Shown here: one piece after another, positions 10,461 to 21,715 of the stretch
How the letters are laid out: each line of letters starts with the position of its first letter
Numbering within the stretch: the stretch's first letter is position 1
Source of the DNA: Lycorma delicatula
Taxonomy: Eukaryota > Arthropoda > Insecta > Hemiptera > Fulgoridae
DNA length: 64,000 nt
Direction of reading: 5' to 3'
Assembly: GCF_047948215.1 (NCBI RefSeq)
Contig: NC_134456.1
Coordinates: 68,288,029 to 68,352,028 of the forward strand
The notes under the pieces: model-generated
The model's input: the letters and a program-made list of their open reading frames with translations, nothing else
Database searches by the model: none
Told to the model about the DNA's origin: nothing
Translations under genes and position numbers: made by a program

Positions 10461-12339
10461 AAGGTCTTAAACATGGATTCCAGTTGAATTTAGAAAGCGA
10501 GAAAACCCAATAAAGAAAACTGAATAAGTAAAATTCTTATACATAATTCCTTGTATAAACTTTATTAAACTTTTTTTATAAAAAGAAAAAAATTGGTTGG
10601 TACCAAAATTAAATATCTGTTGTTAATTTTTATATAATCAAGCTACTCTTGTGATTACAAAGTAAACTATGTTGTTGAAATAATATTCTGGTAAAAAGTT
10701 AAGTTCCTGAAACGATAAAATATTCTTATTCGTATATGAACCCATCTATTTATAATATATTAAGGAACAATAAGTCAACATCTGGTTTGAAAAGTGTGTG
10801 TGTGTGTTTTGTATGTATATATATAAAACAAAATACAGTTGAATTTGTAACGTTAACGCTGGATTCCAAGATCCAAATAACAAGGGAGATCTTCTCTAAC
10901 TTTCCCTAATCAAAGTTTCAAGTAATCCAAACTTGTGGAATTGTATAATGGAACACCACACAAAAATCCACTTGTATGTACTTAGAGGCTATTAACCGTG
11001 TACTCTTTGAGACAACTTTGAATGCTGTTCAAAAAGAAAAGAAGAAAGGAAAAGAAAAAAGAGGAGAATTCCCGGCATCATTAATTAGTTGTACCTTTGA
11101 CTCTGTACACTTATTCAAACATTCTTTTTATTTTACAATGGTTATGCTTCAGCCTTTTTCTTTTATCCACTCTTCTGTCGACGAATTCATGCGCATAATA
11201 TATTTATGACGAAAGATGAAACTTAAACGCCGTATAATCTACTTTTCACTTGATAACCGTTGTATAAACCACGATATTAATCTTAAAAATTTTGTACATG
11301 CTTAATAATATCTTTATTATCTTTCTTAATTGCTAGATTAAAAAAATAAGAGACGTACCCATTCATATCTTCTTCTTTCATTATAAACAATTTTATTTAC
11401 TTTGTTTTTATCTTTCCCGAGATTTTTGTTTTAATTTCCTGAAATATAAAATGATTATACACGATATTACTTTTCTACACTACATTTGTATTGTATCATA
11501 TACATTATAAATTTTATATGATCTCCATTGTCTAAAATTATTGAAAAAAAATACAAATATGAACAAACTAATAAAACTAATGGGATTCGTAAAAAAGATT
11601 TAATTTTTGTAAAAGAAAACTACATATAAAAAATATGTCAATCTTTTGTGAAAATGGAAATAATCATCTTTGTTTAAAGGTTAGATTATAAAAATCAGTG
11701 TCTTCTAAAAACTCTCTAATAACAAGCTAACAGCTCTTATAAAAAAAAATATTTTTAAGTTCTGAAATGTTTATATACGTTAAAAAAAATAATTATTATG
11801 GATCGTCAAATTATATCGCAAAGTTAATAAACTGAAATATATTTTTATTCGTCTGCGCAGTCCAAAGGAAATTAATTTTTTGTTTTCTTGTACAAGTGTG
11901 ATTTTCATAATTATCTCTTGATTGGCAGAATTAATTTTAGATAATCAAATACAAAATTGAATTTCTTTATGTCGCGTGAGAAGTTAGTAAAGAAAAATTG
12001 TCAGTTGTCTTAGTGGACAAATCATTAATAGTATATTTATTACGTACATTTGACTGTGATCATTTTTCATCATAACGACTCCTGTTATTTGCGTTATTTA
12101 AAAGAGTAGATTCACAATGAATTTAAAGAACATTTAAGAAAATTTTGAAAATAGTTTTACTATTCCTGAAGCCTTTAGAGCTACTTTCTGTTTAGTGAAG
12201 AACAACATAAAAAAAGCTGACAACCGTGGGTTGTTTATGATGCATGGCTTACAGTTACAACTTAATTAAAAATATTTATCATTTTATTTAAACATAATAT
12301 TTTTTTGTTTATTTAATTCAATGATTCTAATTAAAGCGC
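10461..12339. other. AT-rich DNA, no gene recognised
   Basis: There is a short TG tract at 10794-10808. A 77-codon open frame at 10976-11209 has a lysine/glutamate-rich start and no recognisable domain. The 10830-11180 stretch is less AT-rich than its surroundings and may be old repeat material. Nothing else was seen. Confidence 0.4.
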
Positions 12340-12457
12340 GCGCTCATACGGATGTAATTCGTGCGTATGTGGTGGTACTAGCGGTGGTGGTCGGAACTAA
12401 ACTAATGTAATTTCACCACTTACATAAACAAGATTCGCTCGTACGGTCGGTAGTTGG

Positions 12458-12525
12458 TGTAGCCGCGAGGTTTAACGCCCCAGGTACCAAGTTAACTGGG
12501 CAATTGAGTTCGAGACCCAGCTACA
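12458..12525 (+). repeat. tRNA-like element (SINE head or tRNA pseudogene)
   Basis: TGTAGC at 12458-12463 pairs with GCTACA at 12520-12525 as a short acceptor-like stem. Between them are an A-box-like TAGCCGCGAGG, a CCCAG/CTGGG stem and a perfect B-box core GTTCGAGAC. The anticodon loop would be too large (about 12 nt) for a working tRNA, and no intron-like structure explains it. The flanking 12340-12457 is unusually GC-rich and may belong to the same repeat. Confidence 0.45.
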
Positions 12526-12599
12526 GCGAGTTTACCTTTTTACCCTTTAAATATTATTCATTTATTTAATTCTACCGCTCACCTGTAATTTCAAAACAT

Positions 12600-13070
12600 A
12601 GCAGACGATTACAACAGCATTTTTCGGGGTGGGGATGCGATTTTGCAAAAAATTATTTTTGCAAATATTATTTTTTAATTGTTAACAAATCTGCCTAAGA
12701 AGAATATGACTTCAATTAGGCGAAATCATGAGATACTGAAGGTGACCTTGCTCTACAGCCTCACCCCCTTTACCTTTAAGTTAAAAATTTAATGCCATCG
12801 CTGCCCCATGTATAGAAGTAATCTGACCAAGTTTGATCAACTCGTTCCAGTAGTTCTGGAGATATAAGATGATTTAGAGGTCAACACCGAAATACACGTA
12901 CATACGAATATTAACATCAGGAAAATTTCCATCCGGTTTTTCGGTTCCTTAGGTGTCAAGATCCGGTGGAAATCACATGTGCCCAAATTTGACCGATTAC
13001 AATACATTCCCTTCTAGAGCTATAGCTCTGCTATAACGCTATCTAGACGGGAAGGTAAAATCGTGCGGTT
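12600..13070. repeat. degenerate interspersed repeat, unassigned
   Basis: Less AT-rich than its surroundings and without a long frame. It contains phrases such as GTTCCAGTAGTTCTGGAGAT and ATCCGGTGGAAAT of the kind seen in old non-coding insect repeats. At 13013-13054, CTAGAGCTATAGCTCTG is a near-palindrome. Only one copy is present in this window, so its repeat status is inferred. Confidence 0.3.
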
Positions 13071-13689
13071 TCCTTTTTCTTTTCTTTCGATAGACAAAAA
13101 TGTTATCTTTACTTTCTGTTTTAAATTTGATCCGTTTAATAAAAACTTTTATTGTCACAAGAGCCGTTTTTTATATTCTGTATACTTTTTTATTTTTAAT
13201 ATTCCACTTGTTATTAGTAATATTTCGTAATTCGTACAGGTTTTTTTTAAGTAGAATTTTGTATTCCTGATTAGATAAAAAAAAATATATATCTGTTTTA
13301 GCTAGAATTTTTTAAATATAGCATTTCAAGGATCTGTGTTAACTACCTAGATATGAATTATAGTTCACTAATGTTATTACAAATACTATTTTAATATGTA
13401 TGAACAACCTGTAACAGTAATTCTATAAATTTATGAAAGTAAAATGTTAAAATGACGTAAATGTGTACTAATAAAATAATGTTTTGACTACGTTAGAATA
13501 AAATAAAAGAAAGGTAAAATAGCTGATTCCTAAATTTGTGCTACGCTGATCTTTTCCGCTCCGTGAAGAATGCAATGTTGCCGGGTGAAACCGGGCTCCT
13601 CTCCCTACGGAAGGACAAAGGAAGGACCTTCACCTCCGGGTGCGAGCCGATTGTTTTGTAGCCAAACAGTTTAGCAGAGATGTCGGCGA

Positions 13690-14195
13690 AAAAAAGGGTG
13701 CTACTACGGCTCTGGTTGGAAGAGGTGGTAGGAAGATCCACATCCTTAACAAGGACATGCTCTTTCGACGCAGGATGAGTTTCTCAGGGAAATTCGTAAA
13801 ATAACTGGTGAGTCGGTCACTATAGTTGTTTTTTCAATGCGGCCGGCTTACGGCTCGACGCAAGTAGTAACATTAGCTTTGCCGTCCCTCCTTGCGGAAA
13901 AACTGCTGTCTGATGGGCGTGTTTGCATTGCCTGGGTGGCTTGTCGGGTGACGCGGCGTGTCTCCGACGAACTCTGCTTTACGTGCTAGAGTCTAGACCA
14001 CAGGCCAGCTTCTGTAATAGCGCAGATAGAAATGGTCATTGTTTTACGTGTGGTAAGGCCGGCCATATACGAAAAAATTGTAAGCAAGAGCCTCGATGTA
14101 CATCCTGCAAGTTGTACGATCATGCACCCGGAGGTCGAGAATGTAAGACAGGTTTAACTGCGTCAGGAGTTGAGTCTTCACAGTAACGTCATGGT
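13690..14195 (+). pseudogene. R1-like non-LTR retrotransposon ORF1 (gag-like), C-terminal part, broken
   Basis: From about 13782 one frame reads LREIRKITGESVTIVVFS, then SLLAEKLLSDGRVCIAWVAC and RVTRRVS. This matches the segment that precedes the zinc knuckles in R1-type ORF1 proteins, which bind RNA in the retrotransposition particle. Three CCHC-type knuckles follow. The first starts with Cys codons at 13975 and 13984, but a TAG at 13987 and a frameshift break it. The second spans 14040-14081 (CFTCGKAGHIRKNC). The third spans 14097-14144 (CTSCKLYDHAPGGREC). The N-terminal part is degraded or missing. No ORF2 follows; the sequence passes directly into a tail shared with other copies (next entry). 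Composition is far more GC-rich than the flanks, as expected for an insertion. Confidence 0.82.
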
Positions 14196-14530
14196 GTCTT
14201 TGAGGAACAGCTCCATCCGCGAGGGGTGGGGGTAGGCTTCGGTCTTCCACCTTCAATGATCAGATGGGGACTCTTTTGTGATGCTATTGGGGGGAATGTA
14301 AGACCGTAGTCCTGGTGGGGGATCCCTTTGGAGGTTCCCCACTAGAGTCGAGGCATCAAGATCGGAGTTCCCTTTTGGGAACTCCTCATTTGAGGCATGG
14401 GATGCAAAGAGGCTGAGTCCCGGCTGCCTCGGCGGGGTCTTACGTCCTTCCGAGGTAGTTTGAGTTGAAGGTATTCCTCGGAGCTGAGTTTATGCTTAAT
14501 TGCGTGTCCGGCTCTGGGTGGGTGGGGAAA
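14145..14530 (+). mobile_element. family Z 3' tail, copy 1
   Basis: GC-rich, non-coding stretch running from the last zinc knuckle to an A-rich end. Shared blocks with copy 2 (50.5-50.9 kb) occur in the same order: CATGGTG(T/C)CT, CTCCATCCG-like, GGAAAGTAAG-like, GAGTCCCGG-like, CGAGGTAGTT and GAGTTTATGCTTA(A/G)TTGC, then a CCGGCTC(T/C)GGG end. The reverse complement of 58.2 kb has the same terminal block. A conserved end with A-rich sequence after it is what a non-LTR 3' UTR looks like. Confidence 0.72.
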
Positions 14531-15150
14531 CTAAAGATATAAAATAAGAAGAAATTATGGGTGTGGATAAAATGTAGTTTGTTATTTACAAATTCGTGTT
14601 TTTATTAACTAATAACTAATAAAACTAATTTTTTACTAATTAACTAATAAACTAACTAAATTTTATTTGTAGTTAAAATTTGTTTTATAAGTTCAAAGTA
14701 ATTTATTTCCAATCACTTATTTTATTTTTATTTTAATAAAAATTTTAAATCGAATTGAACTTGATTAATAGATATTTGAGGTGACTTACGAATAAGCTGT
14801 TTAATGTGCTGCAAGTACAGTGTTATTAGATGAATGCTTCAGTTTACCCGTATATATTTTCTGTTTGTTAAACTATATTTGGTATTATTAGTACATTGTA
14901 CTATGGGAGAAATGAAATGATTTCATGGTTGATGTCGGTGTCGGTGAAGAGTAGAGAATAAATAGCGAACACTGTTTTGGATGAGATTATTTGAAAAGGG
15001 GGTGAACTGATGAGTGGGGAAGTACGTTATGTTCTATACAATTAGCCTCACATTGATCTCGTGACCTACCTTTCAGTTCCAACAACGTTCACACTGGAAT
15101 ACGAATGATGACATGTACATAGCATACATACATTCACTGGGATGCACTAC

Positions 15151-15152
<2 letters not shown>

Positions 15153-15184
<32 letters not shown>

Positions 15185-15210
15185 GTGTGTGTGTGCGCGT
15201 GCGCGTGTAT
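15153..15210. repeat. compound TA then TG/CG microsatellite
   Basis: About 28 bases of alternating TA are followed by ACACG, then TG and GC/GT alternation (GTGTGTGTGCGCGTGCGCGTG). Alternating purine-pyrimidine runs of this kind can adopt left-handed DNA; that is a physical inference only. Confidence 0.9.
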
Positions 15211-16174
15211 AGTCTATATATTACCTTGTAGCTATTCCTCTTCAATGTTATTTTGTTCCTACATGTGTCTACCTGTACAAATTTGGTTTTGTTCGTATCT
15301 ACTGATAAATTTTCGCTAATTCTCTTAACTAAAACTACACCTGTATACTTGAAAATAGTTCAAATTGACTGTTTATTTATAATTTCAACAAAACATAAGT
15401 AAAATGTTCGCAAATAGTAACTACAAAATAATTTACGAGCATGTTCCAGATTAAATGTTTTAATTTCGTTTAATTTGTTGCTGCATTTCCTTTACTGTAT
15501 GTGAAATAAACTCCTATTTATAATTTGTATTTTATATCTTACAGTGTTCAAAATTATTATCATTTAAAATTTGTAAATGACGTGAAATAATGTTATGTCG
15601 GTTAATGGCAGTTATTTTTCATTAAAATATAAATAAATTTTATACTAAAAATTAGTGTATAAGACGTTTTTCCTTCTAATAAAAAGTTTACCGAAGATAA
15701 ACCTTCTCAATACGGAATCATTAGTAGGGTAACAAACTACAGACGATGAAAAAAGAAAAAAGCATCTCTTGGTGATTAGATTTATTTAAAAAAAAAAAAA
15801 ATCTATTTCTGTATATTGTGGAATAATATAATCAACTATCAGAATAGATTGTTTTAGTGGAATTAATAAAGATTATATTAACGAGATTGCAGAAGAATTA
15901 CTGAATAATAATATCTAACGATATTATAATAAATATTCTCCTCGTTCATAAAACCAAATTAGGATTATTTGTTTTTTCAACTGGGATGTCTAAATAAAAT
16001 AAAATTCAAGTACATGATGTTACAACTCAGAGATTATAAGATTGTTAAATGTAATAAGTGTGTTGCGATTAAAATACAATTGTAGACCATTAGAAACGTA
16101 ATAAACTGTCAAATTACTAATAAAAATTGAAGTAAGTGACTGAAATATAACATCTATTTACAATAGGTTATAGT

Positions 16175-16318
16175 ATGAAAACCGATGTGAAGTTAAAACT
16201 GGCTCAGTTTGTTGACATCGCAGCCCGTGCCAAACGTGATGTAAAAAGTGTAGAGCTTGGCTATCTCTGTAAAAGCTTATATGCTAAACGAACAATGTTG
16301 CCAAACAGTTTATTACAG
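16175..16318 (+). other. short coding-like stretch, unassigned
   Basis: The frame from the ATG at 16175 begins MKTDVKLKLAQFVDIAARAK and goes on through DVKSVELGYLCKSLYAKR with balanced residue use for about 45 codons. It then becomes AT-rich and loses coding character. A TTTACAATAG acceptor-like sequence lies just upstream at about 16158-16167. It could be an exon, a transposon remnant or chance. I recognise no family. Confidence 0.2.
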
Positions 16319-17395
16319 TGTTATTTAACCAGTTTTATTTATTTATTTCTAATAAACGAAGTAATAAAGTTAACAATTAAAACCGCAAAGTGGAGCAAAT
16401 TCGATCTATTTTGACTTTATGAGTTTTAAACCCTTAATTTTCTTTACTACGTTCATAAACGTGAGATGAAATCTGATCTAGCAGAAGTTTGTTGGCAGTG
16501 ACAACATTAAACCGCACAGTCAGTACGATTTTGATACTACTGTATTCTGAAACGATTAATATGAAATCTAATTTTAATCAAAATTTTAACAGCTGTAGCC
16601 GTAATTTTAGTAGTTAAACTCCTATTGATTTATGTATAGAATGCTTTTAATATATCTTTGGAATCAAATTGTAATCTACCTATAGCTTCCTTTATTTAAT
16701 GATCGTCTAATTTAGAATTGTATGTGATCATATTATAAATTTATAATAAATTATTTTAAATGTACAACAGTTATTAATACTAAATACATACTCAGCCGCT
16801 TATAGTATATTTATATTTATAGATTTATTTATCATTATAAATTCTTATGATATGGATAAATGATATGTTTTATGCTTTTTTGTGTGACAGTTGGTCTCTT
16901 GTACTTTTTTTTATTTTTTCCTAAAGCGTTTTACTTATTTATATATGCTGGCAAAGATTTTAGTGCAGGATAGCTAGGACTGTTACGAAACTAATTTATC
17001 AGCAGTTATTAATATTCAAATACCAAGAACTAATATTTGTTGAAAGAGATTATTTTAAAATACTCATAGTAAATAATATTTTTAATACTGTTTTATTTAT
17101 GAAGAAATCTTTTGATTAATTTTTATTACAAACGTATAATGGTTCCAATTTCTTTCACTAATAAATTTATTAACTCTATTACTAATTAAACTAATTGATT
17201 TCTAGTAGTCTGTGTATTTTCGTATTTTTTATGTAAAATATTTTAAATGAATATAAAACCAGTTACTTTAATTAACGTATGGATATGGATGGAATACTTG
17301 GATGAAGTTTATTATTACTATGGATGAAGTTTTAATTGTAAAACTTTAAGTAAATTTTATTTTAAAAGAATAAATGCAATTAAAAAATACATAAC

Positions 17396-17635
17396 CCGCT
17401 GGGTTATTCTGCTGGTTAAACGTATCATCGCAAAATCAGTTGTTTTTCCAAGTCAAAAGTTAAAAATAAGGTTCGAGTCCTTGTAAAAGTAGTTGCTTTT
17501 ATATGGATTTTAATTCTAGATTATGCATACCGGTGTTCTTTGGTGGTTGGGTTTCAATTAACTACACGTCCGAGGAGTGGGGTCGACCTGAATCTTTTTC
17601 AGACTACATGTTTACAGGTCCATTTACACTTACAT
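17396..17635 (+). mobile_element. SINE, family S1, diverged copy
   Basis: A tRNA-like head has B-box GGTTCGAGTCC (near 17471), then the S1 body block ATACCGGTGTTCTTTGGTGG, GGGTTTCAATTAACTACACG, and CATTTACACTTACAT. After about 17635 the usual 3' end is replaced by sequence containing TCAGGCTTGGCA, a phrase typical of S2, so the tail may be a chimera or a later insertion. No target-site duplication was found. The open frame across it is spurious. Confidence 0.72.
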
Positions 17636-18332
17636 CGCAGCTAATCAGGCTTGGCAAGTCGGTAGCAGTAATTGCATTTGCCTATACTCACACATACACA
17701 GGCACATAGACTCGACAGTGGCTTGAAAACTGTTTGGAGAGAACAAATACATATTTTAATGACATAAAGGAATTTTTTAGACCATACTCGTTAAAGATTT
17801 CACATTGAGTGGACGACAGACAGTTTTTTTTTTTAATAAATGACTCGGCTGGTTTTAATTTTATTAAAAACTATCAGAAGTAGCACTGAGAATTATTTTT
17901 AAAAATCTTACTCATTCCCTGTTTTTTTTCTCATATTATAATCTAAATTAATTTAAACATTTTATTTACATTTTCCTAACTTCTTTTATGTAACCTAATT
18001 TCAAACTTTATATTTTGGTTAAATAATTTCCTCATACATCACAAAATACAGGTGTGTATTCCCAACATAAATATATACGTACATATAGATGCATTGGTTC
18101 ACCTTTATGTGGTGCTCATATAAACTTTTTTATTTTGCTTCTGTCGTTTATTTTCTATTCCGTATCCGATTAAGAACTTATTTTCAAACAGAAATTAATT
18201 GATGAAGTGGAAAGAATTATAGAGAAGGCCTATAACTTGAATGCTTGTAATTAAACCTTGTTAAAATGAAGTCTTCAAGTTTGCTAATTAGGTTTCTTCG
18301 CTTGAATTAATAGTACTATTTGACTCATCAAA

Positions 18333-18334
<2 letters not shown>

Positions 18335-18400
<66 letters not shown>

Positions 18401-18404
18401 TGTG
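18335..18404. repeat. (TG)n microsatellite, ~70 bp
   Basis: Thirty-five TG units, with a single TGTA interruption near 18391. Confidence 0.97.
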
Positions 18405-18732
18405 CTGTATCAACTTGTATCATTTGATCATTGAATAGTTTAAAATATATAATAATCCCTATTTTTTTTTTTTTTTTTTTTGTACAAATACGGTTATCCT
18501 GTTTGTATTAAATCGTTTAATTGACTAGTTTTGTTTAATTACATCCCAAACCAGTTTTTATCTGCGGCAGAATTTAATAAAAACTTCAAAATTTTTACCT
18601 CTTAAAAACTGTCAAAATAAACTAACATTTATACATATATATATTTATAGAGCAATTTTCCTTTTATTTTTTATTCCTTGCTCTGTAATACCTATTTATA
18701 ATAAGATAAACTGAACATACCTTTCTACATGA

Positions 18733-18767
<35 letters not shown>

Positions 18768-18795
18768 CACACGCACATACACACACACACACGCA
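18733..18795. repeat. TA-TG-CA microsatellite with inverted arms
   Basis: A TA run passes into about 24 bases of TG repeat. GCACACGCACATAC follows, then a CA repeat. The TG and CA arms are mutually complementary and can fold into one long hairpin. Confidence 0.9.
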
Positions 18796-19603
18796 TGTAG
18801 GGGCGCGGTAAAAAATTTGCTTTATCCCAAATATTCTGCTTTATTATGTAAAATTAATTATATGGACATGTATACTTATTTATCCAGGTATATTTGTTTT
18901 TACCAGAGTAAGTTACAGGCATAAAATAACTGTTACCTTACTTGAGTTAACATTTATATTTTAATACCTTTGCCTCAAATACGTACCAAATAAGTTTTTA
19001 GCAGTCAGATAAATGATTATTTTGGGGTCAGATTTGAGTTAACTTTTTTTAGTTCAAGATTTCACAAATCTTTTTACAAAAGGGCGACATGGAGGCCAGG
19101 TTTTCTTATTTGAGTTTTCTGATCATGATGTATATAATTATTACATATAATTTTATAATAAGATTCCCCCATTCTCAGTATTTTAATGATACGTGTCAAG
19201 CTTTACTTAAAGATATAATGTGTAACATTCGTTGCCTACCACTAGTTTGCTATTCTTTGTGTAACGTTAACTGCAACGTGTGATGGTACTGTTTAGCTTG
19301 ACATTGTAAGTGGTCTGTAGTTTCAACAAAGGAGTGAACTGTACTGATAAGGAAAATTTATTTTTTTTTTTTCATGACTTAATCGTTTTTATGTAACAAT
19401 TTTCAATGAATTACCTCCATAGCAGTAATAAAATGGAATATTGTTTATTACCGTAAATGGAGATACATTAAAAATTGTATTGACCTCAGATGAGTGCTAC
19501 AAAATAAAAACAGCATTTCAATTGAACAAATTGTTAGTAGCATTTATTCATTCTACAATACTGAAAACATAAATACCTTGCATAGTATATAACTATTAAT
19601 ATA

Positions 19604-19838
19604 CAGAATGTCCCATAAGTCTCCATACACAGGAAAAATAAACATACTTCTAAAAAAGTCACTTTTATTTATTTTTATTACAAGCATAATTCCAGCTGTT
19701 TTTCAGTATTCTTCAATGGTGGAGGAAAGGCATTGAAATCTATTTACAAAACAATGGTACTTATGTAGAACATATAAATAAAACTTTTCAAAAAAAAAGG
19801 TTTATTTTTCTATATAAGAAAACTTTTGGGACGTTCTG
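19604..19838 (+). mobile_element. 235-bp MITE of mariner/Tc1 type
   Basis: TA target sites at 19602-19603 and 19839-19840 flank terminal inverted repeats. The left end is CAGAATGTCCCATAAGT. The right end, reverse-complemented, is CAGAACGTCCCAAAAGT, giving two mismatches in 17. Inside, 19690-19786 reads SILQWWRKGIEIYLQNNGTY then VEHINKT. This resembles the extreme C-terminus of mariner-type transposases (R-I-E-x-Y-L-x-x-N/D-G-x-x-x-E-H-L). The element therefore looks like an internal-deletion derivative of an autonomous transposon that kept the last transposase codons and both ends. It would depend on transposase supplied elsewhere. Confidence 0.82.
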
Positions 19839-19840
19839 TA

Positions 19841-21544
19841 GTTATATTTAATTATTATTATTAATCACAATAAAAATTTCATTCACATTGGATTCTAGCC
19901 TTCGAATAGTTCTGTCTTACGAATTTTGTAATGAAAACATTGAGTTTTGTACCATAATTAAACTTTTTGCTTTTTTTGGTTATTCTTATAGCATCATTTT
20001 TTTTTAAGAAAAATTGAGGAAATTACGGTAAATTATGAAAAAAATATATACTTCGTTTATGATGTGTTTTTCTGTTAGTGCAGTTTCAAATTTTTTATTT
20101 CTTTAAGAGATTATATATATATATATATATATATAAATTTAATAATAAATAAATAGGGTGTTTATATTTAAATACACAGTTTTTAAACAATTTTTGATAA
20201 TCACTTCTAATATGATGTCCACAAAATAACTGCTTTTTCGAAAAAAAATACGGACTATAAAGAAATTAAAATTTTCTATCGTTTCTTCCAAAACGTTCAG
20301 ACCTTGTATGATGCACTTTTATATGAAACGACCTAACAGACAGTTGAGATTCCCACTATATGTAATTGTAACCTCCCATAACCCTTTATCTGTTCCGTTT
20401 TTTAATTAAAATGGTGATTTGTATACTGATTGTAACATTGTTAGAATATATAGTTCAATATAAAAAAAAGTCTCATTTTACTTGAAAGTTAAAACATTAG
20501 TTTTACTCAAACAAACTATCGGAAAATGTTTTTTAATATTTAAAGCGGAGAAAAAACATCGTTCTTAGATGTACTTAATACATAATACCGGTTGAAAGAA
20601 ACAGCTCACAGATTTTAAGTAGTAACGTTTCTCGTGAATTTAGTGGCTTATTTATTTTTAATCGTAAATTTACAAAGTGACAGCTTAATAAAAAAGACAG
20701 TTTACTTCTTTTACTTTTTCTGAATAAAAATAAGTTCGTCGAGTTGTTCTAAGGTGAGTTATGACCAATTGATTTCTGTGCTTCTATCATTTTGTTCCAA
20801 AATTTAAGTATTTTATGCATAACATAAAAATGATGTTGCAATGTAGTTTTTTATGAAAAATAACGTTATTTGGAAAATTCTCATAATATTCCAATAGCAA
20901 TTCTGTAATTTTTAATTATATTTGTAAGTTGTAGATTTTAAAACAGTAATGCATTATTGACTATCTAATATTATGCTAATTTTTTATTAGCCGACAAGTC
21001 GCGGAAGTTGATTTTAGGAAATTGTTTTAGTCTGTGGTTTTAGCAATGAAATATTATGTTTTTCTATCCGATAAGCTTTTATATACATAAAGAACAATTT
21101 TTATTTATTTATCTTTCTGTTTGTAGATATGCTAGAGATAACATGAGCCTGGCAGTCTATCGACCGCATTTGGTGAAATGTGCTAATTAGAGATAAAACA
21201 TGTCCTTTTAATTGACATTTAGTGCACACTCATGAATTTTTACTAACTTGTTTATACATAAACTAGAAGGGCGTGCCAATTTGCATGCTGATATCTTTTA
21301 AATATTGTATCTCAAGCTTTATCTCATTTCCATCACATCAAGTAAATAATAAATATCAAATCTGAATTATATTTGTAACGTTTCCATCAGAATTTTTTAT
21401 TTACTTTAAACCTGATCATTCCTTTTTTTTTACTGGAAAATTTAATGAAATTGTATATGAATGAGTCATCTTATTTTATCAATATACATCAAAATTTTAT
21501 ATTTTATGGAATAAGTTTTGTTTATCACTTTACCAAACTCGTGA
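19841..21544. other. AT-rich DNA, no gene recognised
   Basis: There is a TA tract at 20111-20135. No coding or repeat signal was recognised. Confidence 0.45.
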
Positions 21545-21715
21545 CAGTAATAACGGTGCGTTATTTTGGAAGGTTTTGAGTTTAAATCCTTGTCAAGTTT
21601 GAAATTTTTCCATCTCTATAATATTCATTGCTTAACGTAAAAAAAGTTGTAAAATAATTTTTACTGGGAGTAAGCCTGTAGTTGCCAGAAAGAAACATAA
21701 ATAGTATTTCTTACT
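21545..21715 (+). mobile_element. SINE, family S2, diverged copy
   Basis: AAGGTTTTGAGTTTAAATCC and CAAGTTTGAAATTTTTCCA align with the S2 B-box and body (GGTTCGAATC, CAGGCTTGGCATTTTTCAC). The shared 3' block GGAGTAAGCCTGTAGTTGCC is followed by an A-rich tail. It is older than the 9.5-kb copy, judging by divergence. Confidence 0.6.

Larger units (their letters stand above)
14531..17395. other. AT-rich DNA with a microsatellite, no gene recognised
   Basis: No domain was recognised. It contains a TA/TG microsatellite (15153-15210) and a 79-codon open frame at 16175 discussed separately. Otherwise it is AT-rich unique-looking DNA. Confidence 0.45.
17636..19601. other. AT-rich DNA rich in simple repeats, no gene recognised
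   Basis: Holds the TG tract at 18335, a T-run at about 18464-18481 and the TA/TG/CA tract at 18733. No gene or other repeat was recognised. Confidence 0.45.
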
